18,415 bases of DNA from Gracilaria vermiculophylla (Eukaryota > Rhodophyta > Florideophyceae > Gracilariales > Gracilariaceae), in contig JAHNZQ020000308.1 of NCBI GenBank assembly GCA_019155205.2, forward strand, positions 5,234,060 to 5,252,474, given 5' to 3'. Positions 9,056 through 17,572 of this stretch are shown in pieces. The position numbers and the translations under genes are program-made. The notes under the pieces were generated by a model, which was given only the letters and a program-made list of their open reading frames with translations, did no database searches and was not told the origin of the DNA. Position 1 is the stretch's first letter. Each line of letters begins with the position of its first letter.

Positions 9056-10255
9056 TTATAGATGCTTTCAACGGTTCTTATCGATTCTATAGCTACAATT
9101 GACCCTTGATTGTCGTGGACACAACTTAGCACCGCCGCCGTAGAGAACACGAAAAGGGTATCAGAACAAAAAGAATGAAAAAGTTTCAATGTTTGCACGT
9201 AACTATGAAGTAATTTGAATTGACGTCATATGAAGTTGCTTATCAGATAGGCACTAGGAAACCAATTTACCGATTTCCATTTCTAACGGAAATGGCTTAC
9301 TGTCACAGAGAATTCAACGGTAACAATTCTTCATTATTATCAACTGCACATGCAGAAATAATTCCATTCACAAAAGCCATATAAAAGATGACTGTGGTTT
9401 TCGGAAAATCTCAAAGACCTAATCTCAGAAAAAATGAAACCTTTTAAAATAAATGTGTATAATATACTGTATTGTAGAGTACAAATAAATAAAAAAAATT
9501 ATGGCTCTGCCAATAGTTCCTGCCATCTGCCATGCACAGTGCATCTCATCTAGCATCTGGCCCATGGCCGTGATTCAAACGAGTAGCACGTACCTTTACC
9601 AGCAGTGGCCGTTGCTTTTAGTCATAAGTGATTCCAAACCGAAAATCCAGAAAAACACAAGTATTGCAGACTTGCTCTCCCAGAGGGCGTGCGCTTCAGC
9701 TGCCTTTTGAAGGGGACTGAATCTCGCGTTTCTCCCCACAATCACCCGTCACGGAATCGTTGGACTCTGCAAAACCAGACAAGCCATAAAATTAGGACTT
9801 TAAAGCAGATTTTGAACTCATGGGGGCCACAATCGGCAACAGAACGGAGAAATTCGTAACAGGAATTCCTGTTCCAAATAATGCGGAGGAGCATACTCAA
9901 TAACTATTATCTTATCCGTTCTAAAACGAAATGATGCGCCATACATTCCGTCTTTAGCCACTCCCAATTTCAATCAATGAGGTCGTATACCTTGTCACAA
10001 ACTTTGAGAAAATTTCAGAACTTTGTGGACTCTATTCCGTGCAAAAGCGCATGTTATAATAAACTAAGCAGAGATCAAGGGCTGCGCTGGCAATGTGAAG
10101 CTCTCCGCGACCTTCAGAATACATTTCATGTAATCTAAAATGGAAGTGAGTCCCCACAAGATTGTGCAGTACTGTGCAAAGGATTTTAAAAGCAAAATCT
10201 CTTAGTAGAGGAAGATCGGAACCCCTTCTATTGCTCCATGCTCATGGGCAATTGA
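9056..10255. other. AT-rich DNA without recognisable genes
   Basis: Short frames only: 69 codons on minus at 8989-9198, mostly another frame of the PiggyBac 5' end, and 69 on plus at 9501-9710 (Cys/Ser/Ile-rich, no motif). No repeats, hairpins or transposon ends were noticed. Confidence 0.4.
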
Positions 10256-10339
10256 TTTCCATTGGCCTCAGCCCTACCTCCGAATTTGGTGTGCTGCTTC
10301 CTAGAAGGTCTCTTATCTAATGTTAGTCGTGAAAGAAGG

Positions 10340-10344
10340 ATGGG
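10340..10344. repeat. Target-site duplication of the TRIM, left copy
   Basis: ATGGG directly precedes the left LTR and matches exactly the five bases after the right LTR (10655-10659). Five base pairs is the usual Copia and TRIM duplication length. Confidence 0.85.
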
Positions 10345-10424
10345 CGTTGATAGTTCAAATGGTCAACTGTGCACCCTGTGTCACAAAGAGAGTATATCGC
10401 AAATAGCTAATCTGTTTACCAACA
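10345..10424 (+). repeat. TRIM left (5') LTR
   Basis: 80 bp, starting CGTTGATAGTTC and ending TTTACCAACA. It matches 10575-10654 at 75 of 80 positions. The first base is C where the other copy has the canonical T. The other differences are GGTC/GGTG, GCACCC/GCGCCC, TATATCGC/TATAGCGC and GCTAATC/GCTCATC. The segment TAGTTCAAATGGT resembles a tRNA D-arm/box A, probably by coincidence. Confidence 0.9.
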
Positions 10425-10439
10425 GGTTATGGGCCCAGC
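10425..10439 (+). other. TRIM primer-binding site, half-tRNA-iMet type
   Basis: GGTTATGGGCCCAGC follows the LTR's terminal CA without a spacer. It is complementary to the anticodon stem-loop of eukaryotic initiator tRNA-Met (GCTGGGCCCATAACC). It shares 13 consecutive bases with the Copia primer site at 4945-4957 on the other strand. Confidence 0.85.
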
Positions 10440-10560
10440 TAAACGCTAGGACCTTGGGTTCAATTCCAAGAAGTGACCTGAGCCTGAGAAATTGTACATG
10501 TGTACAGCAGTGGTCATAAGTGGTTACTGTAAGCTTGAGGTCTCGTTCTGTAAGAAGTAC

Positions 10561-10574
10561 AGGGCGAGGGGGCG
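10561..10574 (+). other. TRIM polypurine tract
   Basis: AGGGCGAGGGGGCG, purine except for two C residues, directly abuts the TG of the right LTR. This is where a plus-strand primer site is expected. Confidence 0.7.
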
Positions 10575-10654
10575 TGTTGATAGTTCAAATGGTGAACTGT
10601 GCGCCCTGTGTCACAAAGAGAGTATAGCGCAAATAGCTCATCTGTTTACCAACA
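10575..10654 (+). repeat. TRIM right (3') LTR
   Basis: 80 bp, TGTTGATAGTTC to TTTACCAACA, with perfect TGTTG/CAACA terminal inverted repeats. It is the better-preserved of the two copies at its ends. Its last base directly precedes the right ATGGG duplication. Confidence 0.9.
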
Positions 10655-10659
10655 ATGGG
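10655..10659. repeat. Target-site duplication of the TRIM, right copy
   Basis: ATGGG, identical to 10340-10344. It also supplies the first bases of the continuing ORF (ATG GGA AGG). Confidence 0.85.
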
Positions 10660-10894
10660 AAGGTTGTTATGTGATTCCCGCTCGCGAGATGGTGCACTAT
10701 TCAATGGGAAATACGTATTAATGCATGGTACCAGAAAGCTGTGGATTTATTCAAAAAATTCATCTCGTAAGAGAGATTATAAAAAGTTCCTTTCCTTTGC
10801 AAAAGAAGGAAAGAGTAACAGACTGTCCACTGACCGTATTATTGTGAAATATGATTCGAAGGGTTCATTCAATCATGAAATATACCTGACTTAG

Positions 10895-11248
10895 AATTCA
10901 AAACTGGTGAGAAGCATATGTTTATCTTTATATGCTTTTTGTCACATAGGAAAATGCGCATATTTTGCGTAATCGTCTTTCAGCGAATGAAAAGTACTTT
11001 ATTAGTTTTGTAAAAGATTGAATTGCCTCTATCGCAATAGAAGTATCAAGAATAAGGAAGTAGAGTCAGCAAACACAAGAAAAAAATGTTTTGAGATAGA
11101 ACTGTCGTGTACCAGATTGAGTTCAATGAACAGGCAATCAACCATTTCAACGTGTAGTTGTTTTCGTAGAACGTTACTTTTTGCACATTCACATGAAAAA
11201 CAATAACCTTGGTGAGGTCTTGTTGCCAGCTGGTTCATGCTGGTGCTC
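10895..11248. other. AT-rich DNA without recognisable genes
   Basis: Only short opposing frames are present (62 codons on plus at 11018-11206, 77 on minus at 11029-11262), with no motif. Nothing else was seen. Confidence 0.4.
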
Positions 11249-11293
11249 AGCACCCAGCTCAATTCTCGAACGGGTATATTGAGCTGGGGTGCT
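11249..11293. repeat. Long imperfect hairpin
   Basis: AGCACCCAGCTCAAT (11249-11263) is the reverse complement of ATTGAGCTGGGGTGCT (11278-11293) apart from one extra G. This makes a 15-bp stem with a 14-base loop (TCTCGAACGGGTAT). It could be the tip of an inverted-repeat element or a structured RNA. No U-run, flanking duplication or larger repeat was found to decide. Confidence 0.6.
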
Positions 11294-11319
11294 AATTCAG
11301 TTTGAATTCAACTTCCCTT

Positions 11320-11586
11320 TCAGGCTACACTAGAATTAATCCATTTACTCGCGATAAATGCTCCACATGACACAAGACACAAGACATCGTCTTCTGGTAG
11401 ATCACCACATCTAAAAAACTCGCCCTTGAGCATCATCCTCCCGCCCTTGAAGGTCGTGACCCTTCGCTCAGTCCGAGCACGACGGCCTCCGCCGTCACCG
11501 TAAAACCCGGAAACCCTCTGTTTCCATTTAGGAAACACCTTCGTTTTCGTTTCTCTGCTTTGGGAACTACTTGTTTTTAATCGCAT
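11320..11586 (-). CDS. Hypothetical short ORF, 88 codons
   Basis: An ATG at 11586 opens a frame to a stop at 11320. The middle (about 11400-11560) is clearly richer in GC than the surrounding AT-rich DNA. The product is basic at first (SRETKTKVFPKWKQR), Gly/Arg-rich in the middle (GFYGDGGGRRARTERR), then has FFRCGDLPEDDVLCLVSCG. No domain is recognised. There is no intron or promoter evidence. It may be a gene fragment or a chance ORF in an inserted GC-richer piece. Confidence 0.2.
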   Translation of the reverse strand: MRLKTSSSQSRETKTKVFPKWKQRVSGFYGDGGGRRARTERRVTTFKGGRMMLKGEFFRCGDLPEDDVLCLVSCGAFIASKWINSSVA

Positions 11587-12827
11587 CTGGGCCCCAGGTC
11601 GACGTCTCGGAAATTACTCCCCGTTCTTGATTTCCTCTTTCAAGCCTATGAGTGGAATTGTGGACCAGACAAGCCATTGTCTGCCGCAATCTAAATTTTG
11701 CGACAAATTCTGTGATCAACAGCTATACAATATTTAATACAGGTCTTTGACACAAAAAAGTAATTAATTACTTTTGGAGTTGAAAAGAGGCAAAGGAGAT
11801 GTTCTACACAAGAAAGATGCGGCGAAGTACAAAAGGTTAGCGCAGTTATAGGTTTGTATCAAAACAAGATAGTCTTCTCCATCTCAATATCATGTTTGTA
11901 GCCAAAAAATGGAGATCTTTGTAACTGAGCTATATGCCATCAGGCTTGATTTTCTTTGCATCAGAATTAGCAAATTTCAAAGTAGCTCTTTCGCAAGGTT
12001 CTTTATTTCGTTTGGCTGTTAAACTAATTAAAACGTTTTTTATTTGATTTATTTTCTCCAAGGGATATTAGGTTCTTTTTGAAACGAATGAAAAACTTCT
12101 TATAATTTGTTAAAAGAGCGTTTTCAAAAATGTACCCACTAGTCAACGATTCTCAAAGCACGCAAATATTTCATGTAATTGTTAGCCCCACCCAAGCTTT
12201 AACGTCTTTGACATTTCATGACGTCAATCTTCAGAAACTAATCTTGAACAAAAAGATCTTTCGTTGCCACAATATTAACTTATAACACTATATAATTCTG
12301 CATCTCTGTAACAAAATCTTATTTCTGAGAAATATGAAAGGAATTACTACTCTCAGATTGTGTAAACGCACATCAGAGACCTATGTGTGTAATATTCATA
12401 TAGGCTTTCACGTTTTCGTACTGGAATTAATAACAATGCTACATTATAGAAAGAATGGAACTCGGCAGAAAGATAAGACTGCAATTATGTCTTACCTTCG
12501 AAGAAAGGCTTGAAAAGCCGAAATAAAAACAGTGAAACAAAAACGACAGATATATTTTCATTATTGATCTACATCAATGTCTTGTTTTCTATTGTTTTCC
12601 ATTAACTATATTCACAACTGTAAGGACTCTGCAAATCACCTGAGTAAACTACGTAATATTTCTGTTGCTCGATTAAATTCTATTTTTAATGCATTGATCT
12701 CGAATGATTGGTTAAAGTACTTCAGATTTCAAAAAATAACATCTGGTTCGAGCTAATGCTAATGATGGGGTAAGCCGTAAGCAATTAAAGTATAAACAGA
12801 AACCGTTAAATTGTGAAGGAACTTTAA
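11587..12827. other. AT-rich DNA without recognisable genes
   Basis: No frame of 60 codons or more is seen on either strand over more than 1.2 kb. Homopolymer runs of A and T are frequent. No repeat or transposon end was recognised. Confidence 0.45.
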
Positions 12828-13229
12828 GCTAGTTTCACGGTACTTACGCAGCCTGCATCATTTGTAACATTGGGAGATCTTGAAGGACGTGTTTGTAGAT
12901 ACGCACCACAGATCTTTAGAGGTTTCTGGGAGGCCATCCGGCATGCAATACATACTCTAAGGCATCTTTCCCCTGTATATACCTGCAAGACCTCTTTGTA
13001 CCGTAAGATGCAGTATTGTTTTGCAGAAATTCACAATATTTCAGATACGCTTGCAAACTATGTAGAGTTCACAGAAGGGACTGCAATAGGAATGGCACGA
13101 CTAAACATGACCCTGGAAGAGAGGGTCTTCAACAATGAAAATGATAGTGAGCTCAAGTCTCAAGCTGCTAGTAACGCAGTCGAGATGCTAGCTCATCTGT
13201 ATGGTCCACTAGAAAAAAGCTGGACATGA
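12828..13229 (+). CDS. Unrecognised ORF, about 133 codons open, possible gene fragment
   Basis: The frame is open from just after a TAA at 12825 to the TGA at 13227-13229. It has no ATG near its beginning, which suggests an exon or truncated gene rather than a whole one. The translation has a protein-like composition for AT-rich DNA: LEGRVCRYAPQIFRGFWEAI, then SLYRKMQYCFAEIHNISDTL, then ANYVEFTEGTAIGMARLNMT, then AASNAVEMLAHLYGPLEKSW. It looks helical with several aromatic positions, and no signal peptide or catalytic motif is apparent. I cannot assign a family. It stands alone between empty AT-rich stretches. The odds of a chance ORF this long are low but not negligible. Confidence 0.35.
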   Translation, partial: ASFTVLTQPASFVTLGDLEGRVCRYAPQIFRGFWEAIRHAIHTLRHLSPVYTCKTSLYRKMQYCFAEIHNISDTLANYVEFTEGTAIGMARLNMTLEERVFNNENDSELKSQAASNAVEMLAHLYGPLEKSWT

Positions 13230-14640
13230 AGGCACAGTTTATGTTAAATGTGGATCAGTAAAATGCTATTCAGCGTTTTACAGTCTAACACAGCACTATA
13301 TTGCTTCTATAAAGCTTTGGTGTGTAATGAGACATGTTTTGTGATAGTTCTATATCAAGGTCCAAATAAAACCAAAATATCGAATTTCTTTAGCATTTTT
13401 TCACTCTTGCTTGGAGAAAATTTCATAACCACAGAGGAATTTGTTCGTGGATGCTCGTAAAGAAGCTAAAACATAGTTTGTGTCTCGATGGATGAGAGCG
13501 CTAAGCAAGAGGAATTTTACGCATCCCTCCGATAATGCAGTCCGCAAGCACAAAGGTAAAAGATTCGGTTGCGAGATGAAGGCAGCATACTAGGAATTTT
13601 CAGGATACGAGATACTGCGACAATGCAGTTTACATTATTTCATATTAAGTGCGAGAAAGGATTTGAACTTTTTTATGTCAAGCGTGTCCTGATTATCACA
13701 TGACCGTCAATTTTCGAACTGTTATTCCAGGTGCCTCTATTATGGGCCTAAGGTTAATTTTCTCTCTCCAAAACACTCGCTGAAACACGCTTTCTCTCAA
13801 ATATCATTTTTTCTAACTCTACTTCAATTCAAGCATGACCTGCTTCCTTAATATCAGCCTGGTTTAACTGAAATAAGCTCCCAAGTGGTCCGACACGGAC
13901 TATGGCCCATGCGCCTCAAGTGTAATTAGTCTACGTAAATACAGCGAGAGTTTATATTTGCTTATGCCGGCAGGCTGTAAACGGCAGCGTGCCGAGTGCT
14001 TTTTTGACCGTACTGTAACCATATGGACGGAAATTGGTTATATTATAGTTCTTCATCATACCCAGAAATCTGGAAAAGCTCCTTTCTCCCTCCAGAAGAA
14101 AGAAAAGGTCCTTTTTGCTGAACTCATGAGCCCTGCGATTTCTACAATCCATATGCTCGCCACCCCGCCATTTTATGTGTCTGAATGTCTTCCAGGCACA
14201 GTGGTCGTTCTTCCAAATCTGTTACTTTACGCTTTATGGTCATTCTGTATCGACACTTCTTTCGCTGCGGACCTTTCCATACATATTACATTTCGGACTT
14301 CCTTTCAAGATCTAGCCACACCCCCGCTTTCTATATCGGAAGCCCCCCTGAAACCGTTGACGTCTTTTGCGAGGGCAGAAAGTTGTTTCACATGAACCCC
14401 GAGTCAACATGTCTTAGATGCTTTCATTGTCTGGCACTTATGCAGCTTTCTGAGATTTTTTTGCCTCTTTCTAAAGCCGAATATCTAATAGATCTACTTC
14501 CTATGTTTCTGCTTTTTGCCTAGTTTAAGGTGAAACACTTCTGCTGTCTTTTTCATCAGCATTGCAAATCCACCATACACCTTCATTAGAAAGGCAGCTA
14601 TAATAGAGTTTTTCACGAGCCGCTTGACTTTTCCCTTCTT
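13230..14640. other. AT-rich DNA with overlapping short ORFs, no gene called
   Basis: Plus frames at 13958-14395 (145 codons) and 14185-14523 (112 codons) overlap each other. A minus frame lies at 13952-14152. Their translations are low in charged residues and show no motif, so I leave them as noise or very old fossil sequence. On the minus strand at about 14620-14520 a run reads KRLVKNSIIAAFLMKVYGGF, but stops follow soon after. Confidence 0.35.
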
Positions 14641-14642
14641 AT

Positions 14643-15050
14643 AGTACTGTGGATCCTAAGATGGTATTGTGGTGTGGCTATACAACTAGGCCACGTGGTG
14701 CATAATTTGGCCTACGTGCGCTACTGTACTCTTGAGGAACGGTAGAATCTAGATATGTTTTAGTTAATTGTTGCACGTAACTACTACAGTAGTGAGACCT
14801 GTCGAAGCGAGCTCCCGGCGTGATACTCAATCTGCCGGTCGAGATCCAACTTTGGGGAAGTAAACCAAGCACCCTTGAGTCTTTATCAATTTTTCCGGTT
14901 GGAGACTCTCGTCGAATGTTCTCAGGTTTTTAAGCCTCCAATTCAAAGGTAGCCTCGTAGCAGCGTCTGTAGGAGCATTTTCCGCCCAGTGAACCCGCTT
15001 CTTCGCTTTGTGTTTGCGAGACCTCTTTTATAAATCCCCCAGCTCGTGAC
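14643..15050 (+). repeat. Ty3/Gypsy 5' LTR (right end approximate)
   Basis: Shared blocks with the minus-strand copy at 912-1127 fix the left part: TAGTAC, GATCCTAAG, GTGGTGCATAATTTGGCCTA, GTTAATTG, GTGAGACCTGTCG, GCTCCCG. About 40 bp present in the other copy are missing here near 14682. The downstream part contains TTTTTAAGCCTCC and TTTTATAAATCC, possible TATA-like elements, and ends in a pyrimidine-rich stretch before the gag region. A CA end and a primer site could not be pinpointed, so 15050 is an estimate. Confidence 0.55.
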
Positions 15051-15073
15051 AGCAATTACTGCAGACCAACTTT

Positions 15074-17571
15074 ATGAACCCGCGCCTTTGCAGTCAACAA
15101 AAACTCCGAACAGACCTTGTGCACTACCACCTCGGAAGGAGAACTGGCGGAACGACAACTGGTCTCCCGACTTCGGAGGTCAGTTTTCTAAAAGAATCGC
15201 CTGAGGCACGACAGAACATCGTTTCTAGTTTGCAACCATCGGAACCCAACAGTGGAATTCTTCCTCGAGAGAATTCGGAAGTGCAAGGAAATCTCCCCCA
15301 GCGTACTCCTGTATTGCCGCCGAAGAAAACGCAATGGAAACCCCTTTGCAGGACCCTCAAGTAACCGACTCTGTCTGTGGGCGCAGCACGCGCAGCGCCC
15401 TGAAGGAGATGGCGGTCAGATTGGAGGACCTTGAAAGGCTCCTAAGAAATCCTGGCTCCTTTGCGAAGCATATTAGGAATCGTCTCAGGAGATTGCATGA
15501 TTGGCGGCGAGTGGAATCTCCCGCGACACCTCTGCAGAACACCGACGTGGAGGTTGAAGAACCGCGTACGGCATCGCAGCTGCCACCTCAGAAGCTGCTG
15601 GGATGTTAAAATTAGCAGGCAAATTCCTCGTGGAATCCTTGGCTCCTCGCTGTACGGATTGGGTCTTACAGAAGCTGGTAGAAAAAATTCCTGCAGATTT
15701 TGGGGCACTTTCAGACACGCGCCGCCACGCACATTTGGAAGAAATTGCAACGGAGATTTCTCACCGTGCTGTGGATGGCTTGCTGGATGCAGATCTCTTC
15801 CTAGAGGTAATTCCAGATGTTATCCGTGCATAGGTTCGTTCCCGAACCGCGCAGCTGCTCCCCGACGGGGAGTTTCATAATCATTGATCCGAACGGGAGA
15901 GGTTACCAATATCAACACCTAAGGTGACCCCGAGCAGAGAAGTACAGGATACTGCCACGCCCTACGCCAGAAGAGGAAAAGATACTGCCTTAGGGTCACT
16001 CTAACACCCCAGGAATATTGCTCTGTACCATCTGGATCTAGCCTTTCACGGAGGAGGACAGGATACCGGTCACGAAGTACTTCACAAAAGGAGAGAAGGT
16101 CAGGATAATCTTCGTGTGAATCGAGTTAGCGGGGGTATCGTCAGGCACAAAGACAACCTCAAGGAAAGCCGCCGAAAGAAACGCAATGAGAAAACCAGAA
16201 AGCGAGACACCGATTCGAAGAGAAGTTTAGATTCTGAATCCATAAACAGGTCCAGTTCGGAGGACAGTATGCCTCCCAAGGAGAAAAGCTGAATGGTCAG
16301 GAATGTCGCCCCGCTTAACGACCTCTTTACCAAAGTGGTGGACTATGAAACCCACAGGTTGAATGACTGCTCCACCCTTTACGACGAGTCGGGTGCAAAA
16401 CGACTCACGAAGATCCAGCTTCGGACGAATATTCATATGGATAAGCACTCCTAAGATGAAGAACCCATCTCGGTTTTGAATTTTCTGACATGCTTCCGTT
16501 CCGCGTGTAATACCAACAGTGTCCGTTAAAGTGCCGCCGTATGCTGCTTTCAGACGTATATCACAGGTCAAGCCCACTTGTTGGTGCAGCCGCGCATCAC
16601 GGGGTAGAGCACCATTGTGAATAATACTGGAACGGTGATCTTGACAACGTACCCGGAGGTGGTGAATTTCTTCCACATAAGGTACGCAAGCACGAGTAAA
16701 CACCTGATTCTGGCACTGAAGTCACCTCCCAGAGGCAGAATATGGGAATGACTGAAACGGAGGTCTCACAGAAGCTGTGGAAGAAGGCCTTACGGTGTGG
16801 TAAAGTGTACTTCGAACGGCTGTTGAAGTTTTCGTTTGTCGATGGACTCCTTCCCTCGATCTGCGCCAGGGTGTATAATCACTTGACAATGCACAGCCAG
16901 AGTCCACTTATACGGAGCTAGCACGTTACACAGAATCCTATGGGAATACTCACCGTGCCGCTCGTCGCAGCCACGCTCTACTTTCGGACAAACCGACGGC
17001 CTCAAGGAACCGTCGGGCATCCGCCATGACATTGGACTCCGGCAACTCGGATGAGGTTGCGTAGCTCACGCTCGTGAAAAATCAAGAGGCCCTTGCTCTC
17101 ACATACGCCATATCTCAGGGAACATCGTATACAACGAGGACACCCTTGACTCATACCACGTACGTCTCGGCAGGATCTTACATGAGTGTCCGACTCGCGA
17201 TCCCTCGGGGCTACCCACCGCCTTACAGAATTTATTTTTGTCTAGATCCCGTTAAATGTACTATTATCATTCTAGCAATGAGGACCGCCATCCTGCAGGA
17301 ATGGGAGAAGAACTTCCAGGACCTGAACAACACACAAAACGAGACCGGAAGTTATCGAACCGTGTATCACGATATCCGCTCCCCTCAAGGAACCGACAGT
17401 TACCGCGTTTTAATTATAGAGCAGCCTGTCCCACTCACACATACATCTCCAGTGCATGGACCAGTACGCAAACCGGTTGCACCTCAGGGGAGCACGTGGA
17501 ATTGCGATGCGCAACCGCAGCATCCGTCTCCTACTAGAACTCCAATCCCCTCCAACCAGGAAAACTGTTAG
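15074..17571 (+). pseudogene. Gypsy gag polyprotein, multiply frameshifted
   Basis: Frames must be changed to follow it. 15074-15364 holds ENSEVQGNLPQRTPVLPP. 15334-15609 continues METPLQDPQVTDSVCGRSTR and LKEMAVRLEDLERLLRNPGS. 15603-16751 is one frame with TAG/TGA/TAA stops at 15831, 15885, 16002, 16290, 16452, 16527, 16605 and 16749. It includes a Lys/Arg/Asp/Ser-rich linker (16150-16290), YDESGAKRLTKIQLRTNI, EEPISVLNFLTCFRSAC and TTYPEVVNFFHIRYAS. 16748-16918 holds LWKKALRCGKVYFERLLKFS and FVDGLLPSICARV. 16921-17571 is open except for TAG 17062 and contains YFCLDPVKCTIIIL, a ruined zinc knuckle. The block order (linker, PEV-x-FF, ALRCG-x-V, VDGLLP, knuckle) is that of oomycete Gypsy gags. 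No functional product is possible. Confidence 0.65.
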
Positions 17572-17572
17572 G

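Larger units (their letters stand above)
10345..10654 (+). mobile_element. Complete TRIM (terminal-repeat retrotransposon in miniature), 310 bp
   Basis: Two 80-bp direct repeats exactly 230 bp apart flank a 150-bp internal region. The first internal bases are a primer-binding site and the last are a purine-rich tract. Perfect 5-bp duplications (ATGGG) sit on both sides. The right LTR starts TGTTG and ends CAACA; the left has one change at its first base. These are the diagnostic parts of an LTR retrotransposon, yet the internal region is far too short to code for anything, which defines a TRIM. It must be copied by proteins supplied in trans, and the shared tRNA-iMet primer type points to Copia-class machinery. 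Five differences between the LTRs (75/80 identical) show it is not brand new. The family name is unknown to me. Confidence 0.9.
10256..10894 (+). pseudogene. Unidentified ORF split by the TRIM insertion
   Basis: The frame is open from 10256 (after a TGA at 10253) into the TRIM, where it hits a TGA at 10517-10519. The same frame is open again after the element, from 10655 to a TAG at 10892-10894. The element plus one copy of the duplicated ATGGG adds 315 bp, exactly 105 codons, so the two flanks are in phase. Without the insertion the uninterrupted frame would be about 107 codons. The left part reads LVCCFLEGLLSNVSRERR. The right part is Lys/Arg/Ser-rich (KLWIYSKNSSRKRDYKKFLS, STDRIIVKYDSKGS). 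I do not recognise it. No ATG is obvious upstream of the insertion, and a chance ORF or an exon piece is possible. Confidence 0.3.

Noticed and set aside
10340..10660. tRNA-derived SINE or tandem tRNA-like repeats: box A-like TAGTTCAAATGG and box B-like GGGTTCAATTCC in the TRIM
   Set aside because: The boxes are about 100 bp apart, no cloverleaf folds properly, and LTR ends, primer site, purine tract and 5-bp duplication explain the repeat fully.
13641..13740. tRNA-like signal on the minus strand (GTTCAAATCC)
   Set aside because: No matching acceptor or D-arm could be paired, and the T-stem is imperfect.
13958..14523. Two overlapping plus ORFs of 145 and 112 codons as genes
   Set aside because: They overlap in different frames, have no motif and sit in AT-rich DNA. 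Neither can be preferred.
16227..16703. 158-codon minus-strand ORF
   Set aside because: It is antisense to Gypsy gag blocks that are recognisable on the plus strand, so it is a shadow.
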